Source of the DNA: Gerris lacustris
Lineage: Eukaryota > Arthropoda > Insecta > Hemiptera > Gerridae
Reading direction: 5' to 3'
NCBI GenBank assembly: GCA_951217055.1
Contig: OX578282.1
Location: 72,755,092 to 72,819,091, forward strand
Length of the DNA stretch: 64,000 bases
Shown: positions 30,480 to 41,442 of the stretch, in pieces
Layout of the letters: every line of letters begins with the position of its first letter
Numbering within the stretch: the stretch's first letter is position 1
Position numbers and translations under genes: made by a program
Notes under the pieces: generated by a model
Databases searched by the model: none
Seen by the model: only the letters and a program-made list of their open reading frames with translations
Told to the model about the DNA's origin: nothing

Positions 30480-31005
30480 GGTGGTATTTTTGTTTCCCTC
30501 GAAGACTGGATGTTTTACGATGCCGGTATGGAAGCTGACGGAGGCTCTCGAGTGTTTTGACAGCAGGTCGATCTAAGTCGTCCTACTCACGTTAAGGCTT
30601 ATATTGGACGGAGGTGGATCCACAACTGATGCGATATGTCGTTGTTTTGCGACGTCGTCTCGCAAAATAAGAGAAGGGGGGCCCGAGGCGGTTTCATCAG
30701 ACAAAGACCCCGTAACGTTTTGACAATATACCGGCTTGGTACGGAGGAGACGATATTTGAACGGGATATTAAGTTGGGCTGTATCGGGGCCCCGGGCCAT
30801 CACCTCTCCGCCCTATATTGCCTCTTCCACTTGTAAAATAAACTTTGTAATCTCTCCAAGAGGGCGGGCCCGTACCGAGCCGACGGGCCGCAATGTGAAG
30901 GCCCGCACAGCTTTGTATTCGGCCCGCTCCGAGGCGGAGGCTCACGGCTTCGATCGGGCCCACACCGTCAATAAGAAATCGTCAAAAGATATTTTTCCGA
31001 CATAA
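30480..31005. other. GC-rich patch with several open frames
   Basis: Strong local rise in GC, with CGGGCCCGTACCGAGCCGAC and GGCCCGCTCCGAGGCGGAGG. Open frames occur on both strands: plus 30736-31005 (89 codons) and minus 30573-30803 (76 codons). The minus frame ends near AACGTGAGTAGG (about 30594), which would be a good 5' splice site. No domain was recognised. It may be an exon or CpG island of a cellular gene, or a GC-rich element. Confidence 0.3.
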
Positions 31006-31094
31006 AATAAAAAACAATGGTGCGAGTATTCAGTGGCTGATATTAAAGCGATCCTAGATTCCCTTATCAAGAAAACACTTTATACTTTTTAGGG

Positions 31095-31330
31095 TTTCGT
31101 TGGTAAAACCAGAAGAAGGAACCCTCACAGTTTCGTTCCTGTGTCTGTATATCTGTCAATCTGTACGGTTCCAATAACTCTTGAATCAAAAGAGATTAAA
31201 ACATGAAACTTTCCAGTATTAAAGATCGTTTTGAAGCGCACACAGGAAAAATATAGCAAACTCAAAATTATCAGCTCTACAAATCCAAAATGGCCGATAA
31301 TTCCTGTCACGAGAAAGAAAGGTAATTAAG
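31095..31330 (-). repeat. Family E repeat
   Basis: TAGGGTTTCGTTGGTAAAAC, GGAACCCTCACAGTTTCGTT, CTGTGTCTGTATATCTGTCA and CGGTTCCAATAACTC. A fragment lies at 46240-46318, where the CTGTACGGTT end runs into (TA)n. The layout resembles families A-C (primer-like block plus TCTG tract). Confidence 0.6.
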
Positions 31331-31849
31331 AGTAGATTACAAAAATATATAACACTTGTGGAAACAGTTAATTTTTCATGTCATTTTGTCAAAAAACATC
31401 AACATTTTGCGTGCCCCTCCCCTCTTGTACTAACTAATTTCAGGTTCACAAAACCAACGAAACCCTTTTTGCGTGAGACTTGACGCACATCCAATTTTTC
31501 TCATATATTTGCGTGATAGTGTGTAATGCTGCCTAATGATTGCAAATAACATATTGCTAACCTCCTGGTGTTCAATACAGCCGCCTCTTGTAATCGTCAA
31601 GCCGAATAAACTATAACCAGGCTTCATACCTGTAGTTCTGTCAACAGGAGATGTCGTCCCCAGGAAACCTTACTAGGGGTCGTGAATACGTAACCAAGAG
31701 ACGGAGCCGAGTCCGAACAAAGACCTCGCTCCGCTCGCTTCATTATCCCTTGTCTTCTACATTTTACTTAGTTTTAGTTTTGTAAAATTACAACTTTCGA
31801 GAATTGTAATGTAAATAATAACAAATATAAATATGTTTAAATTAAACCG
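31331..31849. other. Unassigned sequence
   Basis: A 65-codon minus frame at 31430-31627 (MKPGYSLFGLTITRGGCIEH) has no recognised family. No repeat match was seen. Confidence 0.3.
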
Positions 31850-31997
31850 GCCATTAGAGCACCGGTCGTCTAGCCGTTAGAGCACCGCACGTCAAGCCGT
31901 TAGAGCACCGCACGTCAAGCCGTTAGAGCACCGCACGTCTAGCCGTTAGAGCACCGCACGTCTAGCCGTTAGAGCACCGCACGTCTAGCCGTTAGAG
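31850..31997. repeat. 23-bp minisatellite, about 6 copies
   Basis: Unit AGCCGTTAGAGCACCGCACG then TC(T/A). The unit resembles the D-arm/A-box part of tRNA-derived SINE heads, but there is no B box beside it. Confidence 0.9.
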
Positions 31998-32334
31998 CCA
32001 TCTATATATGTTTCACATTTCATGCACTCAATGGTGTGTGTGTGATCCTGGTTTAACTAATAATGTAGAACGCAATATTTGGTAATAGTAAAATGTTTAA
32101 TATAATAGACGGAAATCGGTCCGATAAGTCAAACAAAACTATATTTGTAGATATTTATACTGCATTTAAATTCCATCAGGTGGTTGTATTGATTTTTGTT
32201 TTGATTTTCAGGAGAATCAGATTTATTTTCATTCATCTTGGAAACTAGATTTTTATATGGTTCCATTCGAATTTAAATTGAACATTTTAGAATATTTATA
32301 TAAAATACAGATAACTTTTTAACGTCTCGCTTCA
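31998..32334. other. Unassigned AT-rich sequence
   Basis: Nothing was recognised. Confidence 0.35.
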
Positions 32335-32480
32335 AGTCAGAAAATGTTTTAGTTAAGAGGATAGAGAGGGGGGCAGACAAACATTCGACTTACTCGGCCG
32401 GGAAAAATAATTGGCTAAACTTATCATCTCTTTGCTTTTTCCGCGAGACTTTGCATATTTTTTACATAAGAGTTTTAGTT
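32335..32480 (+). mobile_element. Family F partial copy
   Basis: AGTCAGAAAATGTT, GGATAGAGAGGGGGGCAGAC, ACTTACTCGG, TTGGCTAAACTTATCATCTC and CGCGAGACTTTGCATATTTT match the right arm of F at 50870-51070. Confidence 0.65.
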
Positions 32481-34114
32481 AAGATTTCACTTCTATTTGA
32501 GGAGAGTGGGTAGCACCTCCAAATGTATAGCTAAAATTAATACGTCGATTCCTCCTCGGGGTATGAGTTTTCTGAACAAGTGGGTATGCCAAATTCCATC
32601 GAAATCGATCGAGTAGTTTAGGTTATAAGCGTGTGTATAGACTATAGAGACCAGACAGAAATCTTTAAAATCCACTTTTTGACTCATGGAACCTCAAAAA
32701 CTGTATAAATCCATAGTTCGCTAATCGCTAGCTTGGTTTCTCGCTCCACATTCAGCGTAGGAATGAGTTGAGGGATTTTAAGGGGGGGGGGGGGATGCAC
32801 TAGGGCCTTAGACGAATCCAAAAAGACCTCATTCATTAAAATTGGTTCAGTAGTTTAGGCTGTAGGTACGTCAACGTAAAATGAAGGAAGAATAAGAAGT
32901 CATCAAAATACCATTTTCAAACCTATTTTTCTCTACTTCTACTTGACCGATTTCGACTTTTTTTTATTTCAATCTACAGGACACGGCCTTCAAAGATATT
33001 AAAATAAAATTATTTACGTAGCTTGTACGTATTCCACACTGCAGACCCTCAAAAACGCTAGTTTGTCACCTACAGTATATATACGCTGGCAGCTTTTGTG
33101 AAATTTTGTCTTTTTGACTTGGCGGGGCGGAACGCTGCTGCGTTCCTAAATAAATTTTTTTTGTTGTTTTCACTGTGAAAATTCTTCCCAGCCACCCCAT
33201 ATATTTACCGTTGTTTTGTATTCTAGTTTCTGGGTCCGAATACTACACCCAGACATTGCCCACGTATAATTGAAGTATATCGATATTTGAAGTAGATCTA
33301 TATGCTATCATATTATGCCAGTAAATCCATCCGCCGCGTGCAATAAGAGAAATGCAGGACTTGTTCTCCTGTTAGTAGAAGTCTGTTATCACTGAGAGAG
33401 CACAAATGACATTAATAAGTCAAGCACTGTTATCCATGTATCGGAATACCTGCGGCTACCACCATCTTGTCTTGCTTTTATTTAAGATAAGTTGACGTTG
33501 ATTCTGGGGTTTGTCCATTTCTAGATCGATTCTCATCTGCTTAACTCAGGAAGTATTTTAGAAACATTTAAAATTAAAAACTGAATCATGCACCGTATAC
33601 CTGCCGCTGATTCGCTAAACACCCTGTAATGTAATGACATCGATCTGAAAACGAAGGTGACGGTAAGTCGACACGGGATGTATCAGCGCGGTGGCGCAGG
33701 CTTTGCTTACTATTCTCCCAAATAAATACATGTTTTCTCACTCAGTTGCAGAGTTGGCTTTTATTTATTAGATTTGTGTTGCTCCGTCTTCTATCGTGTT
33801 TATACCCTTTTATACTTGAGAGAAGACAAATATAAACAACAGCTCTATGTAAACAAGAGCACTATGTGCCACCACCTTAAACTCTAGAGAAAATATTAAC
33901 CAAAACAATGGAAAAACTACTCTAACGAGAATTATTCGGAAAATGTTTTATTTATATTAGATTTAAAATGTTTATTTTTTATCATGTAATGGTTGTTGAC
34001 CTGGGTACGGGGTAAGGTGGTAGTACAGGAGTCTGGCCCCTCACAGCAGCATTTCTGCCTTGGCCTCAGGCTGCTGTAGTTTTCGTTATATGTTTGTCAT
34101 TGTATGCCATATTA
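32481..34114. other. Unassigned block with short repeats
   Basis: Contains CCAAATTCCATCGAAATCGA at 32588 and ATTGGTTCAGTAGTTTAGG near 32841, both the kind of block found near ends of families A-C. A G-run lies near 32781-32793. Nothing coding was recognised. GCGCGGTGGCGCAGG at 33690 is only a short tRNA-like string. Confidence 0.35.
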
Positions 34115-34364
34115 AGATTGGGGTACTTCTTTAGATTGTTCCTCCCCTATGTGTTTTTAGAATATAAATGACTTTAACTAAATAAATATTAAGACAAAGT
34201 GATGTTCAGTCCAATGTACTTTGGGACAAAGGAATATCACACTTCTGTTTTTATAAAGGGAGTAACAGTCTAAAGAAGAACATTCCGTGCACCTTCTTTA
34301 GATAGTTACTCCCCTCTGTTTTCTTTATAAGGGGAGTAACAATCTAAAGAAGTGCCAAGATTGG
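34115..34364. mobile_element. MITE with nested inverted repeats
   Basis: Outer arms: TTCTTTAGATTGTTCCTCCC near 34128 and GGGGAGTAACAATCTAAAGA at 34331. Inner arms: AAGGGAGTAACAGTCTAAAG at 34256 and CTTTAGATAGTTACTCCCCT at 34294. The middle block AGTCCAATGTACTTTGGGAC is shared with the D region at 14170. It has no coding. Confidence 0.7.
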
Positions 34365-35751
34365 ATTGTTGCTAACCCGTACCTAGGCCATCATATTTCG
34401 AATTTACAAGCTAAATTTTTGTTTGATTTACGTATGTATATTTTAAAGAGGTCAGGAGTACCTCGGGCTATCAAATGTACCTCACGCTGTGCGGTACCTC
34501 TGTGCCTAGCACTGTCAGACGTACCTCCTGTCTGAGGTCTGAGAGATAAAATATATGTGTACATTATCTGATGTCTATATCACCTGCACAGGTTCAGAAT
34601 GTGCGTGTGCGTGTGCGTGGACACATACAATGCATGTTTTAATTGTTTAAATTTTTATCTAGAATGATTTATCATTCTAGGTTATAGATCATTTCAGAAT
34701 TCCAATTGAATTGAAACTATTGATGACGATCGATAATCCGGCAAAACCGCTGATCCGGCACGGTTATGGTCCCGAACATGTCGGATTAAAGAGCACATAG
34801 GTACCTTACTGCCAGTCAAATGGTAAGAGTCTTCCCACAATCATCTGTTGTCTGTCCTTGGGAGGTCAGTACACTGCGTGGGGTCCGGCCCACTCGATGA
34901 ACCTCGGGTACACCCGGTCCCACTCGCTGTACTTCGGGTGCATACAGCCCCGCCTTCGGACCTCACAGCTACTTAAACAGGCATAAGCTGCATGTAAGCC
35001 AAAGCGGACATGTTTCTACCGAACAAGGTCAATATCACGGAAGTACTTTCAACTTGAGTACTTTCAAATTATTCAAATGTTTCTGTATTTCACCGGTACT
35101 TGATGCTAAGTTATGATTACCTTGTTCCGTTGTTAAACTGATGACAATAATATTATATGATATTAGAATTTGGGTCCAATTAAAATACTTTATATCTTTC
35201 TATAAAGCTCCTTCGACGAGTTTCGTTTTGTCCATTCATTAACATTGTTAAATGTTATATTATACTAGCCTCTACCTCCCGGGCTCATGCTAACAATCAG
35301 TGGCTAGGTTTCCTATTATCATGTAGATCAAGCGATAAAATGAACATCTTAAAAGTTTCGCTTCCGAAGCCTTCATAGAAAATAAATGAGAACTATACAC
35401 TGAGCATCATTCATTCCATTACTGACATTAAACATAACCTGTGAATCCCAGTTGAGGTTGAGGTGTAGTTATTACACGCAAAATATCTTCCGTTTCATTA
35501 TTAGAGACAATAAATAACCAATAAAAACCAAATATTCTTAGTCTACGCCTCAAGAGTTTTCATATAAAATTTAAATTAAATTGAACACTGGCGTATAGGA
35601 GCATTTCCTTACCAAATTATACCAAAATGGTGGCAGATATTTAGGATAATTTTGCACAATTTTACCATATCATTAGAACCACTTGAACTAAGTTATTTGG
35701 TAATTAGGCATTCAGTATGACATAATCATGGATTATAATAGTAATTTATGC
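34365..35751. other. Unassigned block with a pogo-like end
   Basis: 34729-34795 (GATAATCCGGCAAAACCGCT, ATGTCGGATTA) resembles termini seen in pogo/Tigger-type MITEs; this is weak. 34905-34945 has a duplicated CCCACTCG(A/C)TG(A/T)AC(C/T)TCGGGT. The rest is unassigned. Confidence 0.3.
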
Positions 35752-35990
35752 ACCTAGGGAGTAAAGTAAGCCATTATTCCCTGAGGGAAAAAAGTTGGTT
35801 CTTGAGGCGAAGCCGAAGGAACCATGGTCCCTAAATCTGAAGGAAGAATTAGACTTTATAATTAACGTTAGATAATTGTCGAGAGGGGAATTATTTTCAC
35901 TTTAATCCAGAGGTACATACAATATTTTATCTCTAGTAGGGATAAAATTCACATTTTTATCCATTGTACAGTTTTTATTTATTCAGGGTA
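35752..35990 (-). mobile_element. Y-related palindromic-head repeat
   Basis: CACCTAGGGAGTAAAGTAAG then CCATTATTCCC (imperfect palindrome), TTGAGGCGAAGCCGAAGGAA, then GGTACATACAATATTTTATC. The same order occurs at 19298 and 45538. No ORF remains. Confidence 0.6.
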
Positions 35991-37079
35991 CAATTAAAAG
36001 AGAGGGGGGGGGGGGGGACCAGAGAGGGATTAAGATTAAGCCAGAAGATTAAATTTTATAAAAGGTTACTTCTCGATATAAACAAGATTTTTTCAACGTC
36101 AATTTCTAGGGGGTAAAATGGGGAGGGGGTCGGAATGAGGCTACGGATTTAAACATTTCAGATGTGAGAGGGGGCGGTAAAGTTCTGCTTGATACGTGTT
36201 CACAAAACAAACTCACTGTTCTCCTAAATAATAATAATACGAATGTTTTTTACAAAGTTAATTGTACAAATAAATTTTAAATTTTACATAATATTACCAT
36301 TCAAATCAGCCTCAGCTGTGGTGACTTGATTGGTCGTATTTCATAGATATCCATATTTAAATAATATTCTCTTTACAACATATAATACATACATACATTC
36401 ATACATACATACATACATTCATACATACATACATACATGCATACATCCATTAACACTTATTATATACTTATACATACACACACATACACATATTCACATT
36501 TTGGTAATTTTCATATTTATATACAATACAATAATTCAGATTTATATACTTTATAACTTTGTTAAAATTTATAAATTTTATTATATACTTTATTAACTAA
36601 ATAAATATTTATCTAAATGAACATAAATAATAAATTATTGCGTAACAATTAACAATAATTAAATATTAACAATAAATAATGGGGGTTAATAATTTAGCAT
36701 CTTATTTCTAATAAATCCTGAAAGTTAAAGTTTGTAAATTTAAATTGATTTCATATTTTTTTTTTTTTTTTTTTTACTAAAACTTTATGTTGCACAATTT
36801 ATAACTTATATATATATTGAAGTTATTCTTTATGCTCTAAATTCTCTTTATCTCTAATTTCTCTTCATCTCCTAAATACCCACTACAAAGTAAACTTAAC
36901 TTGTTTCAATAATAACAAACCTTCAAGACAAGGTTCCAGAGTACTCGAGTAGTCTCTTGAAAACTCTTGGAGTACCCGACCGAGTACCCCTCTCAAATCA
37001 GATTTAACCTTATTATTCAATGTTAACCCCCTGACGGGAAGATCATTCCCAAGAACCAGCTAAGCCCATACATGGCCTA
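35991..37079. other. AT-rich block with simple repeats
   Basis: G-run at about 36005-36017, (CATA)n and (ACAC) tracts at 36385-36500, and poly-T at about 36754-36775. The 88-codon frame at 36330 is microsatellite-derived. Confidence 0.6.
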
Positions 37080-37275
37080 GCATACAAATTTTAATAAAAT
37101 CTGATGAGTAGTTTTTAAGAAATATCGGTTCGCAAAATTGAGCGACAGACCGACACGGAACCAAAAATGTTCCCTGATGTCTGAAACGGAATTTTTGAAA
37201 TCGGAAACATGAAATATTTTCGTTCTTCAGATCGATCACATAGCTTCCGTTACCTTCGATAAGTTCGGAAGTAAT
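37080..37275 (+). repeat. Family A partial copy
   Basis: CAAATTTTAATAAAATCTGA, CGACAGACCGACACGGAACC, TTCCCTGATGTCTGAAACGG and CGATCACATAGCTTCCGTTA match A at 52.7 kb. Confidence 0.8.
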
Positions 37276-37817
37276 AAAATCACTCTAAATATAAAATGTT
37301 ATTATTTATTGGACGCATAATCAGTATAACTTGTACTCTGTGTTATCGATTATGCAGGGTGGTCCAAAAGTCTCACCCCCCCTTAACTTTTGATCATCTT
37401 GAGGTAAAGTAATGGAACTTGGGGGATCTGCACTATGTAAAGGGAAGTGTGTATTCATATGCAATCACGTAGTAGGGGCAAACACCCATTTTGCCCCCAG
37501 GCCACCTAACGTCAAAATTCTAGACTGGAGTGTATATTTTTGATAGCAGGATTTGGATTCCAAGGTGAAAAATAAAAATATTTTACTTCAAACTTTTATT
37601 CTATCTCCAATATTTTTCCCCCTATATGGGGCAAAAGTATAAAAAAGGTAGATTTCGGTGCCTGGGGGCAAAACGGTGGTTGCCCCTAGTCCCCGAGTGG
37701 ATGAATACACACTTTCCCACACCCCCAAGTTCCGTTACTTTATTTCAAACCGTTTAGATTTTATTACGATGTAAGTGTAAGTTTTTAGAACGAAGTTTCT
37801 TATGGCACGTTCTGGAG

Positions 37818-38586
37818 CCTTGGAGTGAATCCGAAAAAACGACCAAAATCACCGTCACAAAATAACCGGCACAAAATCACCGTCACGCAAAATCCGTCAC
37901 GAAATCTACAGATGACGATAACTTGAGTAAAAGCTCACCGAATTAGATGAAATTTGGTACACATGTTCATTTTAACAATGTCCAGGCTGAGTTCGTCGGA
38001 AAACGTTATCCGCCCAAGCGTTCACGCGCAACGCTCGCGTAAACGTAAGCTTCAAAAGACGGGAAAAACTGTTATTATGGAAGCCTGTTACTTGACTTGT
38101 TTTGATTATTTTTTGTTATATATTATGTCAAAAATGTCACTTTGTTTTGTAAATAAATAAAATATAATCATGTAAAATTTTACCCTGATACAAAGCAGAA
38201 GCTGTAGAGTAGGGAAGAGATATATTTTATAATATTTTAAATTAATTGGCCGGGTAGGTAGAAAACAGTCCTATTTCAATCCAAACTCCAATAACAAACA
38301 TACTCTTTCACTATAACTCATCATGATCAACTTTTTTTCTTATATTCAATATATATTTATAGTAAGACGCTTGCTTTAATTAAACAAATAATGATTTTCT
38401 TTTAATTTTTCCTTAACTCTGCTAGGTACAAACAGTTCTTTACTTTTAATTTTGTCACTTTTCTAACTCCGCCATGTATAAGTAGTTAGCAATGTATACG
38501 TACTTAGCAGTGTGATTTTATAATTTATATTTAATGAAAAATGTAAGGAACTTCGTTTCTACCGGGTGTCCCGCGACACCACACGT
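37818..38586 (+). mobile_element. Family C repeat, copy 3
   Basis: Nearly identical to 41780-42545 from TTGGAGTGAATCCGAAAAAA to CGACACCACACG. The start holds direct repeats of AAATCACCGTCAC. The middle shares the GCGCAACGCTCGCGTAAACG core with copies 1 and 2, which form a more distant subfamily. The match ends sharply on both sides, which defines the element ends. Confidence 0.85.
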
Positions 38587-38619
38587 ATATTTAGGGCTTC
38601 GAGGTCGACCTAGAAACCC

Positions 38620-39560
38620 TTATGCTTTTGGTAGTTCGTCCGTCCGTCCGTCCGTCGCATCTTGGAGTATATCTCACGACCTACTAAAGCTATAGACTAG
38701 AAATTTGGTATACAAGTTAAACTTTTTTGCCCAAAAACAGAAACACTATTGCTGACTTAAACACTCCAAATTCCTGCGATCTGCGATCAATTGCGAATAG
38801 ATCGCAATATTTTATATTTTTTGTAATTTTCAAGTTGGGTATCATTTCAAAGATATTGAAATGTAGATTACAAATATATATCGCGTTTCCAAAATGGCAG
38901 CCATTTTACCCCCCAAAAAATTAAAACAAACCCAAAAAGTACCCCCCCCCCCCCCCCTGCACTACCTCATTAGAATAGGTCCTAAAAAAGGGCAAAAATA
39001 CATAGATATATATCTCTGTGGTCCAATGAAATTTCCGGAAGTTGATCTAATAAAGACAAATTTTAAAATTTTTAGGGGGCCGTAACTATGGAGACCCAAT
39101 ATTTTTGTCATTTGAAAATTCTAAGTTGGGTATCATTTTAAAGGTATTCAAATTTGGTTCACAAAAATATATCGTGTTTCCAAAATGGCGGCTATTTTAC
39201 CCCCAAAAAAATTAAAACAAAACGAAACTCCCCCCCCCCCCCCCCCCCCCGGCTACCCTATTAGGACAGGTCCTGAAAATATGACAAAAATTCAAGAATA
39301 AGCATCACTGTGGGCTGATGATATTTGCGGGAGTTAATATAAAAAAGTCAAATTTTAAAAATCTTAGGGGGCCGTAACTATGGAGCCCCAAAATGTTTGT
39401 GATTAGAAAATTCGATGTTGGGTATCATTTTAAAGTTATTGAAATTTTGTTCGCAAATATATATCGTGATTCCAAAATTGCGTTCATTTTACTCCCCAAA
39501 AAGTTAAAAAAAAATGTCCCTCTCGCCTACTACCCCATTAGGACAGGTTCAAAAGATAAG
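38620..39560. repeat. Three tandem copies of a unit of about 330 bp
   Basis: Each unit has AGTTGGGTATCATTT(C/T)AAAG, TTCCAAAATGGC(A/G)GC, a C-run (16 at 38942, 21 at 39230, lost in the third) and AGGGGGCCGTAACTATGGAG. (CGTC)n at 38637 lies just upstream. Confidence 0.85.
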
Positions 39561-39920
39561 GAAAAATACAAAAAAAAAAAATTTGTTTAAACAAAATAAA
39601 TAATAGTACATTACGCGTCGAGTGCGGAAAGTAGCATTTTGCATGCGAGTGTGGAGTTTGCACCCGAGCGACAGCGAGGGTGGTAAAACCACACGAGCAA
39701 TGCAAAATGCCGTTTTCGCACGAGTTGCGTACCGTACTTTATCTACGATTGTTAGATTTAAATAATAAATACAGAAACAAATAAACTTGCTGTATGTAAG
39801 TTCGTATCTCTCTCTTGATAAAGATGGCATTAATTCATTAGTTGTATTTTTTGCCGAATTAATTATTTCTGGAGGATTATTATTCTCCATATTTTCGTCA
39901 AAGTCACTTGATTCACTCAT
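39549..39920 (-). CDS. Y-family small ORF, longest copy
   Basis: 123 codons from ATG at 39920. Residues 1-15 are acidic (MSESSDFDENMENNN), PPEI is at 16-19, and SLSRERYELTYSKF is at 33-46. Then comes CFCIYYLNLTIVDKVRYATR, encoded across the inverted-repeat motif TTATCTACGATTG, and the rest is read from the palindromic head. Only about the first 50 residues are likely to descend from a protein; the last part runs out of the element. The R-E-R-Y-E...Y-x-K-F pattern resembles the start of SAM-like core-binding domains in animal tyrosine recombinases. The catalytic domain is absent. Confidence 0.45.
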   Translation of the reverse strand: MSESSDFDENMENNNPPEIINSAKNTTNELMPSLSRERYELTYSKFICFCIYYLNLTIVDKVRYATRAKTAFCIARVVLPPSLSLGCKLHTRMQNATFRTRRVMYYYLFCLNKFFFFVFFLIF

Positions 39921-40178
39921 TGCTTTTCACTAAAAACTCGATATAAACAGTTACTTTAATAAAAGAACACCAAATTAGTTTATTTAAATGTAAACAAACT
40001 CACTAATCGTGCGTAAAGCTGAAGAATTCCTCTTCTTTACCGCACTAGTGTGGTAAAGAAGAGGAATTATTCAGAACTATGAGACGCGCATGCACAATGA
40101 ATACAAGTACGTAAATAATCACTTTCTACGCATCTAAACAAAGATATAATGTTTATATTTCGTATCAATCGTAGATAA
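39601..40178 (-). mobile_element. Family Y element, best-preserved copy
   Basis: Head palindrome 39606-39737 (GTACATTACGC at one end, GCGTACCGTAC at the other). The inner arms GCATTTTGCATGC and GCAATGCAAAATGC flank GAGCGACAGCGAGGG. The body lies between TTTATCTACGATTG (39739) and CAATCGTAGATAA (to 40178). An inner hairpin GAATTCCTCTTCTTTACC / GGTAAAGAAGAGGAATTATT sits at 40024-40072. Confidence 0.85.
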
Positions 40179-40572
40179 CTAATAATAATCTACTCATGTA
40201 TTCTTATGACCGAAGAAACCCTTTTTGTAACTTGCTGGCAAGTACTTGACGGGATTTTTTTTACTATTTTCAAAGGGTTATTTTGCTATCTTTGCCCCCC
40301 TGTAGAGGGCAAAATATTAAAGATAGAAAAAAAATCAAGTAAAATTTTATTATTTTTTACCATAGAATACAAATATACTATCAAAAATATACACCCCAAT
40401 TTGAAATTTTGAAGTTGGGTGGCCTGGGGGCAAATGGGGTGGTTGCCCCTAGTGTATGATTACATGAAAACAAACTTCCCTTTACATGGTACGGATCCCT
40501 CAAGTTTCATTAATTTATCTCAAACTGTTCAAAAGTTAAGAGGGGGAGGGGGGAGACTTTTGGACCACCCTG

Positions 40573-41442
40573 TATAATTATCTCACAAAGTCATTAATAG
40601 ATAAAATACAACATGATCATTTCCAATAGAAGAATAGGTAAGCAGGTTTGCCATCCTCATACATTTCTAAACCTGATAAATCATTAAAAATTATGATTGT
40701 ATGATCATTAATAATTATTAGTTTTGCTTTATAAAACTAAATTGTTTAAATGTTGTAACGTTGCCTGTTATACAATAAAACCATTAACCGCTGCTCGCCG
40801 AGGCATCGACCCACCACGACAATTTGCATAATGACTTGACAAATGAATGACGCCAAATCAACTAAAAATCAAGAGAAAACACTTTAATTATACACCGGGG
40901 GGGGGGGGGGGCTCCCTCCGCACGAGTCACGCAACGTTATTCTATAAACTCAGCCTGACTCTGTTCAGCAAAGTATGTAAAACGTTTATATTTTAATGTT
41001 ATATTGAGAAGGCAACATAACAGCCACTTTCCACAGTTCATATAATCGTAATTGAGCAAAAACATTATATTTATTTACAGGAAAACGTTAATTTATATAT
41101 ATTTGAGATAGAGAGGCCAATAAAGGCAATTTTGAGTGTCCGGTTATTTAATTGAGCGAGATTGTTTCAAGGTGGTATTTTGTAACGGGTTCTTACGGAA
41201 TACCCGGGCAGCCTGTCGGCATTAGCTAACAATTTAGGCAACTTAGTTTTGAAAAAAATTAATAAACAGATTAATATTATGTCACAACTATAAAGTGCGT
41301 TATATATTATCAAAAGCAGTTCATTGTAAATAAAATAAAGTAAACCGAAAGAAAAATATATTAAAATAGTTGTTGCCTAAGAGCTCAAAAGGGTAACTGC
41401 ATTGTTACTTTCTAGTAATGAACAATAATTCCTATATTATTA
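40573..41442. other. Unassigned AT-rich block
   Basis: G-run at about 40898-40911. No ORF or repeat family was recognised. Confidence 0.4.

Larger units (their letters stand above)
37355..40572. mobile_element. Long-TIR element, heavily interrupted
   Basis: The first 150 bases (CAGGGTGGTCCAAAAGTCTC to TTTTGCCCCCAGGCCACC) are inverted at 40422-40572 (ending GAGACTTTTGGACCACCCTG). A second, partial right arm (GGGGGCAAAACGGTGGTTGC) lies at 37660-37755. So either one 3.2-kb element with a duplicated arm is present, or two short foldback copies flank other sequence. C (37818-38586), a triplicated block (38620-39560) and Y (39601-40178) lie inside. No transposase frame was found. Confidence 0.6.

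Noticed and set aside
33680..33730. GCGCGGTGGCGCAGG as a tRNA start
   Set aside because: No B box or cloverleaf follows within 100 bases.
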